Made by a program: the position numbers and the translations under genes. A stretch of 64,000 nt of DNA. Origin: Rhizobium sp. SL42. GTDB taxonomy: Bacteria; Pseudomonadota; Alphaproteobacteria; Rhizobiales; Rhizobiaceae. A model generated the notes under the pieces. That model saw nothing but the letters and a program-made list of their open reading frames with translations. It was not told the origin of the DNA and made no database searches. The stretch covers positions 2,060,001-2,124,000 of the forward strand of contig NZ_CP063397.1 of the NCBI RefSeq assembly GCF_021729845.1. The letters are read 5' to 3'. Shown here one piece after another: positions 56,408 through 64,000 of the stretch. Numbering within the stretch: the stretch's first letter is position 1; the number at the start of each line of letters is the position of its first letter.

Positions 56408-56452
56408 CAACAAGGCCCCGGATGGCTTAATAGCATCCGGGGCCTTGTTGTA
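56408..56452 (+). terminator. Long hairpin after methyltransferase gene
   Basis: An 18-bp stem around a GCTTAATAG loop starts seven bases after the stop (56401-56451, core GGCCCCGGATG and CATCCGGGGCC). The T tract is weak in both directions, so it may act on both this gene and the convergent bpt. Confidence 0.8.
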
Positions 56453-56486
56453 TGAATTTGGTACAACTGCCTGATAGACTTGGCGG

Positions 56487-57248
56487 TTATTCTTTTGTTT
56501 CGGGAATGAAACGTGTCCAGCCCTGATTGAGCAGATGCTCCTGCGGCTGGAATCGGGTCTTGTAGCCCATCTTGTGCGATCCCCGCACCCAATAGCCAAG
56601 ATAGACATGCGGCAATCCCAGCGTCCTGGCGCGGGATATGTGATCAAGCACCATCATCGTGCCCAGGGAGCGTTTGTCCATCGTGGGGTTGAAGAAGGAA
56701 TAGACCATCGACAGCCCGTCGCTCATCAGGTCGGTGAGCGCAACGGCGATCAGTTCGCCTTTCGGGTGCGCTGAAAGTCCGTCGCCGGGACTGCGCAGGC
56801 GATATTCGATCACTCGCGTCTGCACATGGCTGTCCTCGATCATGATCGCATAGTCCAGTGCCGACATGTCCGACATGCCGCCATGCGGGTGCCGGTCGTC
56901 GAGATAGGCGCGAAACAGTGAGAATTGCTCGGTCGAGGGCTGGGCGGGAAAGATCGTCGCAATCACATCGAGATTGCTTGCCTCGACCCGGCGGAAAGCG
57001 CGGCTGGGCACGAACTCATTCACGAGGATCCGGACGGAGACGCAGGCGCGGCAGCTTTCGCAGGCCGGGCGGTATGCAATGTTCTGCGACCGGCGGAACC
57101 CGCCTTGCGTCAGAAGGTCGTTCATTTCCGTCGCCCGCTGGCCGACCAGATGCGTGAACACCTTCCGTTCCATTTCCCCCGCCAGATAGGGACACGGCGC
57201 CGGAGCCGTGAGATAAAACTGCGGGGATGGAGAGGTTTGGGTATTCAT
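56487..57248 (-). CDS. bpt: Aspartate/glutamate leucyltransferase (Bpt)
   Basis: The protein is 253 residues. Bpt adds leucine to proteins with N-terminal Asp or Glu, sending them to ClpAP by the N-end rule. It resembles eukaryotic ATE1: a Cys cluster [14 protein letters not shown] (about 59-72), then [19 protein letters not shown] in parts, and [20 protein letters not shown] near 217-236. The ATG at 57248 matches the family start ([22 protein letters not shown] in two parts). Confidence 0.95.
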   Translation of the reverse strand: MNTQTSPSPQFYLTAPAPCPYLAGEMERKVFTHLVGQRATEMNDLLTQGGFRRSQNIAYRPACESCRACVSVRILVNEFVPSRAFRRVEASNLDVIATIFPAQPSTEQFSLFRAYLDDRHPHGGMSDMSALDYAIMIEDSHVQTRVIEYRLRSPGDGLSAHPKGELIAVALTDLMSDGLSMVYSFFNPTMDKRSLGTMMVLDHISRARTLGLPHVYLGYWVRGSHKMGYKTRFQPQEHLLNQGWTRFIPETKE

Positions 57249-57315
57249 CTGCCGCTGACGAGAATCCTCTTGCCTGTCGTGATTGGATAGGATGGCGCAA
57301 GATTGCAAAAGGTCA

Positions 57316-57342
57316 ACACTCCGGTGTGGATTGCCGGAGTGT
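57316..57342 (-). terminator. Hairpin after RDD-family gene
   Basis: ACACTCCGG and CCGGAGTGT pair with a nine-base loop. On the minus strand it lies about 30 bases after the RDD stop and is followed by TTGACCTTTT. Confidence 0.6.
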
Positions 57343-57371
57343 ATTCTTGGTCCAGGACTGAAATGCTAGGT

Positions 57372-57830
57372 TCAGGCCGTGCGTATCGTTGCCGTACCCA
57401 GCAACAGATCATGGACCAGACGCGACCGCTCGATGAACAGACCGGCCAGAAGAATGAGTGGCGTCAGGATCGAGTTCAGGATCCAGAACAGCGCAAGATG
57501 GGCAATTGCCGTGACGAAATCGAGCTTGCGGCCGTCCAGACGGACCATGGCGATGCCCATGGCGCGCATACCGGGCGTTGCCTGTGCGGCACCGGCCAGC
57601 GACATGCCGAAATAAAGCCCTGCGACGATGAAGAACAGGATCGGATAGAGCAACCAGCCAAGGCCCAGTGTCAGGATGCCGAGGAAGAACACGACGACGG
57701 CCGCCGGTATCCACAACAGCGCGACCAGCATGTAGTCGATGATGAAAGCGAACACCCGCCGAGACAGCACGCCGCTATAGGCACGCCAGTCTTCGGGGGC
57801 GGCGTAGATCGGGTTGCTGTCGAGGCTCAT
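57372..57830 (-). CDS. RDD family membrane protein
   Basis: The protein is 152 residues with three to four membrane helices. The family letters appear as RRVFAFIIDYML (Arg and Asp of the first helix, about 24-35) and RSRLVHDLLLGT near the C-terminus (Asp). TPGMRAMGIAMVRLDG lies between. The molecular role is unknown; some relatives affect ion exchange. It is 70 bases downstream of hemB, so read-through from hemB is possible. Confidence 0.9.
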   Translation of the reverse strand: MSLDSNPIYAAPEDWRAYSGVLSRRVFAFIIDYMLVALLWIPAAVVVFFLGILTLGLGWLLYPILFFIVAGLYFGMSLAGAAQATPGMRAMGIAMVRLDGRKLDFVTAIAHLALFWILNSILTPLILLAGLFIERSRLVHDLLLGTATIRTA

Positions 57831-57900
57831 GGTCGGCTCCTTTGATATTGCCCATCAGATATGGTGAGCAACACGGGAAATACAATATTGCCCCGTTAGG

Positions 57901-58917
57901 TCAGCCTTTCTTGGCCAGGTGCCGTGCAACCTCCATCGCAAAATAGGTCAGTATGCCATCGCAGCCGGCACGCTTGAACGACAGAAGCGTCTCCAGCATC
58001 GCCCGTTCGCCATCGATCCAGCCATTGGCCGCCGCAGCCTTGATCTGGCTGTATTCGCCAGACACCTGATAGGCAAATACCGGAAGGCCGAAGGCTTCCT
58101 TCATTCGCCAACAGATGTCGAGATAGGGCAGGCCGGGCTTGACCATCAGCATGTCTGCGCCTTCCTCGACGTCGAGTGCCGCATCGCGCAACGCCTCGGT
58201 GCCGTTCGCCGGGTCGATATAGTATGTCTTCTTGTCGCCCTTCAGCAGGCCGCTGGTCGAGATCGCTTCGCGGTAGGGACCATAATAGCAGGAAGCGAAT
58301 TTCGTCGCATAGGACATGATGCCGACATCTTGGTGGCCGGCGGCGTCCAGACCACGGCGGATCGCGCCGATCCGGCCGTCCATCATGTCCGATGGCGCGA
58401 TGATGTCGGAGCCGGCATCGGCCTGCAGAATGGCTGCCCTGACGAGTTGGTCCACGGTTTCATCATTGACGATCACGCCGTCGCGCAGGATGCCGTCATG
58501 GCCGTGACTGGTGAACGGATCAAGCGCGACATCGGTAATCACGCCGATGTTCGGGACGGCCTTCTTGATTGCCGCGGTCACCTGGTTGAGCAGGTTGTTG
58601 GCCTCGAGGATTTGAGATCCGGTCTGATCGCGCAGTTCCATGCCGACATTCGGGAACGTCGCCAGCGCGGGGATGCCCAGATCGGCGGCTTCCCTGGCGG
58701 CTTCGACGGCCTTGTCGACGCTCATCCGGTTGACCCCCGGCATGGCCGCGATCGGCTCGATGATGCCGGTGCCCGGCACCACGAAGATCGGCCAGATCAG
58801 GTCGTCAACCGTCAACCGGTTTTCCAGCACCAGGCGACGGGTCCAGTCCGCCTTGCGGTTGCGACGCATGCGCCGGTGGCCGGTCACGTCATCGACCAGA
58901 TGTGTCTTGTCCTGCAT
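57901..58917 (-). CDS. hemB: Delta-aminolevulinic acid dehydratase (porphobilinogen synthase)
   Basis: The protein is 338 residues, the family length. It joins two 5-aminolevulinate molecules to form porphobilinogen for heme and other tetrapyrroles. Schiff-base lysines are in MSYATKFASCYYGPYR (about 201-216) and MLMVKPGLPYLD (about 257-268). VGMELRDQTGSQ marks the metal-poor, Mg-type alphaproteobacterial version, with Asp in place of zinc Cys. The start has no close competitor. Confidence 0.97.
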   Translation of the reverse strand: MQDKTHLVDDVTGHRRMRRNRKADWTRRLVLENRLTVDDLIWPIFVVPGTGIIEPIAAMPGVNRMSVDKAVEAAREAADLGIPALATFPNVGMELRDQTGSQILEANNLLNQVTAAIKKAVPNIGVITDVALDPFTSHGHDGILRDGVIVNDETVDQLVRAAILQADAGSDIIAPSDMMDGRIGAIRRGLDAAGHQDVGIMSYATKFASCYYGPYREAISTSGLLKGDKKTYYIDPANGTEALRDAALDVEEGADMLMVKPGLPYLDICWRMKEAFGLPVFAYQVSGEYSQIKAAAANGWIDGERAMLETLLSFKRAGCDGILTYFAMEVARHLAKKG

Positions 58918-59072
58918 GGGGTATCCTCGTCTTGTCGTCAGCCGCTGATATCATGTCGGCGCGCACAGCAAAACCGTTGTAGACTGTCGCTGGATCATTT
59001 TGAGCCGGGCGAATTGTCCCACTTCGCCCAACCGCTTTGTTGCGGTGTCTGTGTGCCAGGAAGGAACAGCGG

Positions 59073-59579
59073 ATGGAAAGGTCTGGGGAGGGCAGGGCAA
59101 TCCAGTTGGCGGCTGAAGGCGCCCAGGCCTATTCTGCCACGATGGAATCTGATTCGCCGAATTCGCCCAAGCGCAGCCTGACGGAGACCATCTTCGTAGT
59201 CTTCCTGCGCGTCGTTGCCATCGCCTGCCTCTGGTTCGGCCTGCAATACTGGTCGATGCTTGTCGGCTACAGCCATGCCGGACTTGGTCGTTTCGACCTG
59301 CTCAGCCTGCCATGGCGCGTGGCCGCTGCCGGACTTGCCGTTGTCTTCCCGGTGGCGGCCCTTGGGCTCTGGTTGGGGGGCTCATGGGGGCCGGTCATCT
59401 GGGTGCTGGCTGCCGGCGGGCAGATCCTGATGTTCGGCCTGTGGACCGAGATCTTCGGGCGCAATCCCCTGGCCATCGTCCTGCATAGTGTGGTTGCGCT
59501 GGTCTACTTGGCCTTCCGCCTGGCATTGTGGCTTGAAAGCAGACACAAGCAGGAGAGCGTAACGGTTGATTTACTCTGA
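59073..59579 (+). CDS. DUF6163-like membrane protein
   Basis: The protein is 168 residues with four hydrophobic helices (about 55-75, 88-110, 113-132 and 138-156). The core (VFLRVVAIACLWFGLQYWSMLVGY) recurs in Rhizobiales next to ldtR. Function is unknown; the conserved position by the L,D-transpeptidase genes hints at an envelope role. ATG 59073 follows AGGAAGGAAC. ATG 59142 is an alternative that would drop 23 residues but has no ribosome site. Confidence 0.75.
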   Translation: MERSGEGRAIQLAAEGAQAYSATMESDSPNSPKRSLTETIFVVFLRVVAIACLWFGLQYWSMLVGYSHAGLGRFDLLSLPWRVAAAGLAVVFPVAALGLWLGGSWGPVIWVLAAGGQILMFGLWTEIFGRNPLAIVLHSVVALVYLAFRLALWLESRHKQESVTVDLL

Positions 59580-59711
59580 TTGCATCAGCGGCTTTGGTAA
59601 GCCTCTGTTAAGCCTGCGTTTTAAATAGAATTTTATGCGCATTGGATATGGTCCTCACCAAGGCGGGAGAAAAAACCAACACCGCCAAACAAAACAGTGA
59701 GGCAGACCGAC

Positions 59712-60221
59712 ATGAACACCAAGCTCAAGCCACAGCCGGCCACTCTCGATCCGCAGGAAGAAGCAATCCGCTCGCTCTATCTGGAGTCCCTGCATCTGGT
59801 GGAACGTCTCCACCGCCGCCTTCTCGATGTCATCAAGGACGAGTTCGACCGCAAGGGTCGCAGCGACATCAACGCTGTCCAGGCGCTCCTCCTCTTCAAC
59901 ATCGGCAATTCCGAACTGACCGCCGGCGAGCTGCGCTCGCGCGGTTACTACCTCGGCTCGAACGTTTCCTACAACGTCAAGAAGCTCGTCGATCTCGGCT
60001 TCATCAACCACCAGCGTTCGCGTGTCGACCGTCGCTCGGTTCGCATCAGCCTGACCGACAGCGGCCAGGAAATTGCCGAGACCGTCGCCAAGCTCTATGA
60101 GCGTCACATGGGCTCGATCCAGAAGGTCGGCGGCATCGGTGCGGACGAATTCACCGAAATGAACAAGCTGCTGCAGCGCCTCGATCGTTTCTGGAACGAC
60201 AGCATCGCCTATCGTCTCTGA
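59712..60221 (+). CDS. ldtR: MarR-family regulator LdtR
   Basis: The protein is 169 residues with a winged helix (SDINAVQALLLFNIG; LTAGELRSRGYYLGSNVSYNVKKLVDLGF in parts; RSRVDRRSVRISLT as wing). In Liberibacter and Sinorhizobium, LdtR activates or tunes the L,D-transpeptidase gene next to it and osmotic tolerance. ATG 59712 has GAGG ten bases upstream and gives MNTKLKPQ. A GTG 15 bases earlier is less likely. A terminator separates it from ldtP, so each has its own promoter. Confidence 0.93.
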   Translation: MNTKLKPQPATLDPQEEAIRSLYLESLHLVERLHRRLLDVIKDEFDRKGRSDINAVQALLLFNIGNSELTAGELRSRGYYLGSNVSYNVKKLVDLGFINHQRSRVDRRSVRISLTDSGQEIAETVAKLYERHMGSIQKVGGIGADEFTEMNKLLQRLDRFWNDSIAYRL

Positions 60222-60521
60222 CGCACGGCCAAGCGCACCTCCAGCGACTGCGATCCACCGCCAAACACGGATGCTTCCCGCGAAGCATCCGTTTTGCCGT
60301 TTATCGATCACATGGGTTCGGTCATGAACACAGTCTTGTGACAGCCCGCCGACCTGACACGAATTGGCCATATTGATATGTGACCGCCAAGGTGGAAATC
60401 GGGCTGGCTCAAAGCCCCCGCCTGACGCTGTGGATCGTCTCGATCTGCGAAAAAAGCGTCTCTTTGTTAACCATGGCGCGGTATGCGTTTCCATGTGGGT
60501 CAGAACGAAACGGTAGGAAAT
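60222..60521. other. ldtR-ldtP intergenic region
   Basis: These 300 bases begin with the ldtR terminator. A palindrome CATATTGATATG (60369-60380) lies about 140 bases before ldtP and is a possible LdtR site; the ldtR upstream region has a related TTGGATATG. Otherwise I see only the ribosome site GGTAGGAAAT before the ldtP ATG. No RNA gene is apparent. Confidence 0.4.
60266..60296 (+). terminator. Terminator of ldtR
   Basis: CGGATGCTTC and GAAGCATCCG pair around CCGC and are followed by TTTT. Confidence 0.88.
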
Positions 60522-61847
60522 ATGTCCAAAAAGTCTGGAATTGTTGATCTTTCGCGTCGATCGCTTCTGCGGGGCGCGGGAGCTGTCAGTGTCGCGGCAA
60601 TCGCGGGACAGGCCTTGGCCCAGACGGCTATTGATGAACTGATCAATGCGCCGCGCCGCGGCAACTGGGATGACCAGTTCGATGCCCAGGCTTCGCGGAC
60701 AGTCACGGCGGTCGCATCCAACACCCCGATGATCAGCGGCAACAGCGCCACGAATATGCAGCAGGCAATCGCACAGTATCAGGCGATCGTGTCGAATGGT
60801 GGCTGGCCTGCGGTCAATCCTCAGGTCAAGTTGCGTCTCGGCGTCACCGATCCGTCGGTTCAGGCCTTGCGCCAGCGCCTGATGATTTCGGGAGACTTGC
60901 CGCAGGAAGCTGGCATGTCGAACTCCTTCGACAGCTATGTTGATGGTGCCGTCAAGCGGTTCCAGGCCCGTCACGGCCTGCCGGAAGACGGCGTCCTGGG
61001 TGAGTTCACGGTCAAGGCATTGAACGTCAGCGCCGATGTGCGTCTCAACCAGCTGAACACCAACCTGATCCGTCTTCAGTCCATGTCGGGCGATCTTGGT
61101 CCGCGTTACCTGATGGTCAACATTCCGGCTGCCTATGTCGAGGCGGTGGAAAACGACAGTGTGGCACTGCGTAACACCGCGGTTGTCGGCCGCATCGACC
61201 GCCCGACCCACACGATCAATTCCAAGATCTATGAGGTCATTCTCAATCCTTACTGGACGGCGCCGCGTTCGATCGTCGAAAAGGACATCGTGCCGCTGAT
61301 GCAGAAGGATCCGACTTATCTCACGCGCAACAACATCCGTCTGATCGATGGCCAGGGTACGGAAGTATCGCCGGAAAGCGTCGACTGGTTCGCGCCCAAG
61401 GCACCGAACCTGATGTTCCGTCAGGACCCCGGCAAGATCAACGCCATGTCCTCGACGAAGATCAACTTCCACAATCCGAACAATGAATACATGCACGACA
61501 CGCCCCAGCAGGGCCTGTTCAACAAGCTGATGCGCTTCGAGTCGTCCGGCTGCATGCGTGTGCAGAACGTGCGCGATCTGGTCACCTGGCTGTTGCGCGA
61601 CACGTCAGGCTGGTCGCGTCAGGAAATCGAGCGCGTCATCTCCACGCGTCAGAACACCCCGATCAAGCTCGCGCAGGAAGTGCCTGTCTATATCGTCTAC
61701 ATCACCGCGTGGTCTGCCAAGGACCAGGTCGTGCAGTTCCGCGATGATATCTACCAGAAGGATGGTGACGCACAGCTGGCCCTTCAGGCCAATATTGGCG
61801 TCGAGCAGGTCTCCGGATCGATCGAAGACGATCTTCTGCCGCAATAA
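60522..61847 (+). CDS. ldtP: L,D-transpeptidase LdtP
   Basis: The protein is 441 residues. A twin-arginine-like signal, SRRSLLRGAGAVSVAAI, ends near QALAQ-TA. A peptidoglycan-binding domain (SVQALRQRL ... AVKRFQARHGLPEDGVLGE) covers about 105-165. The YkuD domain follows, with His325 in YMHDTPQQ and the catalytic Cys344 in SSGCMRVQN. It makes 3-3 cross-links in peptidoglycan or anchors outer-membrane proteins. The ATG at 60522 follows GGTAGGAAAT. It is divergent in regulation but next to its regulator ldtR. Confidence 0.95.
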   Translation: MSKKSGIVDLSRRSLLRGAGAVSVAAIAGQALAQTAIDELINAPRRGNWDDQFDAQASRTVTAVASNTPMISGNSATNMQQAIAQYQAIVSNGGWPAVNPQVKLRLGVTDPSVQALRQRLMISGDLPQEAGMSNSFDSYVDGAVKRFQARHGLPEDGVLGEFTVKALNVSADVRLNQLNTNLIRLQSMSGDLGPRYLMVNIPAAYVEAVENDSVALRNTAVVGRIDRPTHTINSKIYEVILNPYWTAPRSIVEKDIVPLMQKDPTYLTRNNIRLIDGQGTEVSPESVDWFAPKAPNLMFRQDPGKINAMSSTKINFHNPNNEYMHDTPQQGLFNKLMRFESSGCMRVQNVRDLVTWLLRDTSGWSRQEIERVISTRQNTPIKLAQEVPVYIVYITAWSAKDQVVQFRDDIYQKDGDAQLALQANIGVEQVSGSIEDDLLPQ

Positions 61848-61873
61848 GCCTGGCCGCTTCTGGCTGAAACCAT

Positions 61874-61903
61874 GGCCGCGTCCTTCCCGGACGCGGCTTT
61901 TTT
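61874..61903 (+). terminator. Terminator of ldtP
   Basis: GCCGCGTCC and GGACGCGGC pair around TTCCC and are followed by six T. Confidence 0.92.
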
Positions 61904-62040
61904 CGTTTGGCGTGACCCGCATTCGTACTTGTTCTCCAGGGCCGCGTCATTTGATGCGCAAATGTCGCTGATCGTATTGCCCTCGGCCCTGCGGAACGTT
62001 AATACCCCACTGCATCAAACTCTTTGAGGAGCCTGCGATC

Positions 62041-63330
62041 ATGTCGAATACCGATGCCTTCTTCTCTCGCCCCCTGGCTGAGTCCGATCCGGACATTTTT
62101 GGCGCGATCGAGAAAGAACTTGGTCGCCAACGTCACGAGATCGAGCTGATCGCCTCCGAGAACATCGTCTCGCGTGCCGTGCTGGAAGCGCAGGGCTCGA
62201 TCATGACCAATAAATATGCCGAAGGATATCCGGGCAAGCGCTACTACGGTGGCTGCCAATTCGTCGATATCGCCGAGGAGCTCGCCATCGAGCGCGCCAA
62301 GAAGCTGTTCGGCGTCAACTTCGCCAACGTCCAGCCGAATTCTGGCAGCCAGATGAACCAGGCCGTGTTCCTGGCACTGCTGCAGCCGGGCGACACCTTC
62401 ATGGGTCTCGACCTCAACTCGGGCGGGCACCTGACGCATGGTTCGCCGGTCAACATGTCCGGCAAGTGGTTCAATGTCGTGTCCTACGGCGTCCGTGAAG
62501 GCGACAACCTTCTCGACATGGATGCCGTTGCCGAAAGCGCCCGCAAGCACAAGCCCAAGCTGATCATCGCCGGCGGCACGGCCTATTCCCGCATCTGGGA
62601 TTGGAAGCGTTTCCGCGAGATCGCCGATGAAGTCGGCGCCTACCTCATGGTCGACATGGCGCATATCGCCGGTCTCGTTGCCGGCAATCAGCATCCGTCG
62701 CCATTCCCGCATTGCCATGTCGCCACCACCACGACCCACAAGTCGTTGCGCGGCCCTCGCGGCGGCATGATCCTCACCAATGACGAGGATCTGGCGAAGA
62801 AGTTCAACTCGGCCGTCTTCCCGGGCCTCCAGGGCGGCCCGCTGATGCATGTCATCGCTGCCAAGGCCGTTGCCTTCGGTGAGGCGCTGAAGCCCGAGTT
62901 CCAGGACTACGCGGCCCAGATCGTCAAGAACGCCAAGGCGCTGTCTGAAACGCTGGTGGCCGGCGGTCTCGACATCGTCTCGGGCGGTACAGACAACCAC
63001 CTGATGCTGGTCGATCTGCGCAAGAAGAATGCGACCGGCAAGCGCGCCGAGACCGCGCTCGGCCGCGCCTTTGTTACCTGCAACAAGAACGGTATCCCGT
63101 TCGATCCGGAAAAGCCTTTTGTCACCTCGGGTATCCGCCTCGGCACGCCGGCCGGTACGACCCGCGGCTTCAAGGAAGCTGACTTCAAGGAAATCGGCAA
63201 CCTGATCGTCGAGGTCCTCGATGGCTTGAAGGTCGCCAATTCCGACGAGGGCAATGCGGCCGTCGAAGCAAACGTTCGCGAAAAGGTCGTGGCTCTGACG
63301 GGCCGCTTCCCGATGTACCCCTACATGTAA
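62041..63330 (+). CDS. glyA: Serine hydroxymethyltransferase
   Basis: The protein is 429 residues. It converts serine and tetrahydrofolate to glycine and methylene-tetrahydrofolate. The PLP lysine is residue 234 in [27 protein letters not shown] and [14 protein letters not shown] are the substrate and folate segments. GAGGAG lies upstream of the ATG. nrdR starts 12 bases downstream and ribD follows, a conserved alphaproteobacterial order. Confidence 0.98.
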   Translation: MSNTDAFFSRPLAESDPDIFGAIEKELGRQRHEIELIASENIVSRAVLEAQGSIMTNKYAEGYPGKRYYGGCQFVDIAEELAIERAKKLFGVNFANVQPNSGSQMNQAVFLALLQPGDTFMGLDLNSGGHLTHGSPVNMSGKWFNVVSYGVREGDNLLDMDAVAESARKHKPKLIIAGGTAYSRIWDWKRFREIADEVGAYLMVDMAHIAGLVAGNQHPSPFPHCHVATTTTHKSLRGPRGGMILTNDEDLAKKFNSAVFPGLQGGPLMHVIAAKAVAFGEALKPEFQDYAAQIVKNAKALSETLVAGGLDIVSGGTDNHLMLVDLRKKNATGKRAETALGRAFVTCNKNGIPFDPEKPFVTSGIRLGTPAGTTRGFKEADFKEIGNLIVEVLDGLKVANSDEGNAAVEANVREKVVALTGRFPMYPYM

Positions 63331-63342
63331 GGCTTAAGGCTG

Positions 63343-63819
63343 ATGCGTTGCCCCTTCTGCGGCTCGGATGAAACACAGGTCAAGGACTCGCGCCCGGCGG
63401 AGGACAACACGTCCATCCGTCGGCGTCGCATTTGTCCCGATTGCGGCGGCCGTTTCACCACCTTCGAGCGGGTGCAGTTGCGTGAGCTGATGGTTGCCAA
63501 GAAGACCGGTCGCAAGGCGCCGTTCGATCGCGACAAGTTGGTGCGGTCTTTCGAGATCGCGTTGCGCAAGCGTCCCGTGGACCGCGACCGGATCGAACGC
63601 GCGGTATCCGGCATCGTGCGCAGGCTGGAAAGTTCCGGAGAGACGGAAATCTCGTCCGAGGCGATTGGCCTGCAGGTGCTGGAGGCTCTGAAGGGCCTCG
63701 ATGACGTCGGCTTCGTCCGTTATGCCTCCGTCTACCGCGATTTTTCTCATGCCGAAGACTTCGAGAATGTGATCGCCGAGATCAACGCAAAGATCTCGCG
63801 CGACAACGGGGTGGACTGA
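63343..63819 (+). CDS. nrdR: Ribonucleotide reductase repressor NrdR
   Basis: The protein is 158 residues. A zinc ribbon with Cys3, Cys6, Cys31 and Cys34 ([20 protein letters not shown]) is followed by an ATP-cone ([19 protein letters not shown], about 53-140). It senses dATP/ATP and represses ribonucleotide reductase genes; none is in this window, so it acts in trans. It is placed between glyA and ribD. Confidence 0.97.
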   Translation: MRCPFCGSDETQVKDSRPAEDNTSIRRRRICPDCGGRFTTFERVQLRELMVAKKTGRKAPFDRDKLVRSFEIALRKRPVDRDRIERAVSGIVRRLESSGETEISSEAIGLQVLEALKGLDDVGFVRYASVYRDFSHAEDFENVIAEINAKISRDNGVD

Positions 63820-63824
63820 TCCCT

Positions 63825-64000
63825 TGTCGGTCACGGCAAAGGATGAGGCCTTCATGCGCGAGGCGATCAGTCTGTCGCTGACCCATCTTGGCCAGACGGG
63901 CTCCAATCCCTCCGTAGGCTGCGTCATTGTCAAGGATGACGAGGTAGTCGGCCGCGGCGTGACCGCCCCTGGCGGCAGGCCGCATGCCGAGCCCCAGGCG
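63825..64000 (+). CDS. ribD: Riboflavin biosynthesis deaminase/reductase RibD, 5' part, TTG start
   Basis: 58 codons are visible before the window ends. They begin with a TTG (63825) five bases after nrdR and contain REAISLSLTHLGQTGSNPSVGCVIV and the deaminase metal motif PHAEPQA (each a conserved RibD segment, about 13-35 and 53-58). The protein deaminates and then reduces the pyrimidine intermediate of riboflavin. An internal ATG at 63855 (FMREAIS) is an alternative start. Confidence 0.9.

Noticed and set aside
59608..59626. TTAA...TTAA upstream of ldtR as a CtrA site
   Set aside because: Spacing is again nine bases, not seven, and the flanking bases do not fit.
1..64000. CRISPR arrays, insertion sequences, prophage genes, tRNA or rRNA genes
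   Set aside because: I saw no regularly spaced repeats, transposase or integrase motifs, or cloverleaf or rRNA sequences; intergenic gaps are short.

Overview
The window is about 64 kb of high-GC chromosomal DNA from an alphaproteobacterium, almost certainly a member of the Rhizobiaceae (Rhizobium/Agrobacterium group). That placement rests on gene content and order: lptF-lptG next to pepA-holC, ndk, moaE-moaD-pgsA-uvrC, purM-purN, an AI-2E permease followed at once by an Hda-type DnaA regulator and then ppk-ppx, rnd, aspS, parC, bpt, hemB, and the run ldtR-ldtP-glyA-nrdR-ribD. I cannot fix the genus by eye. I saw no rRNA, tRNA, insertion sequence, prophage, CRISPR array or toxin-antitoxin pair, and coding density is high.

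Left part (1-17,992): LPS transport permeases (lptG cut by the window edge, lptF); leucyl aminopeptidase and the chi subunit of DNA polymerase III; an ABC-F ATPase following a GGDEF-like protein whose catalytic motif is destroyed; a small membrane-anchored protein coupled to a chemoreceptor; DinB-like and GST-like proteins; ndk; a CGNR-type regulator with a lipoprotein, divergent from an orphan LivH-like permease; then moaE, moaD, pgsA, uvrC and a pteridine-reductase-like SDR.

Middle part (17,993-35,149): a small outer-membrane barrel protein, a GST, a secreted RNase T2, RlmJ, an orphan molybdopterin oxidoreductase followed by a Nudix hydrolase, and an omptin-type outer-membrane protease. Next comes a sulfide-detoxification (blh-bigR) operon whose downstream transporter genes have decayed. 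It abuts purN-purM. The AI-2E/hda/ppk/ppx block follows and probably forms one transcription unit.

Right part (35,150-64,000): an exported phytase-like protein; an AraC regulator divergent from a DUF2000 gene; a very tight five-gene unit rnd, GNAT, rsm22-like, DUF2891, aconitase X; a metallo-beta-lactamase-fold gene after a Tat-exported multicopper oxidase and an MFS permease; aspS; an exported protein of unknown function; parC; a GGDEF-EAL protein; a methyltransferase; bpt; an RDD protein; hemB; and the cell-wall remodelling pair ldtR-ldtP followed by glyA, nrdR and the start of ribD.

Most of the window is conserved housekeeping sequence. The parts most worth following up are: the CGNR/LivH-like pair with an inverted repeat whose arms fall on two opposed -10 boxes; the small protein coupled to the chemoreceptor; the omptin with OmpT-identical catalytic spacing; the eroded blh-bigR operon; the rnd-to-acnX operon; and the degenerate GGDEF protein. 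None of these is proven to be a new system.
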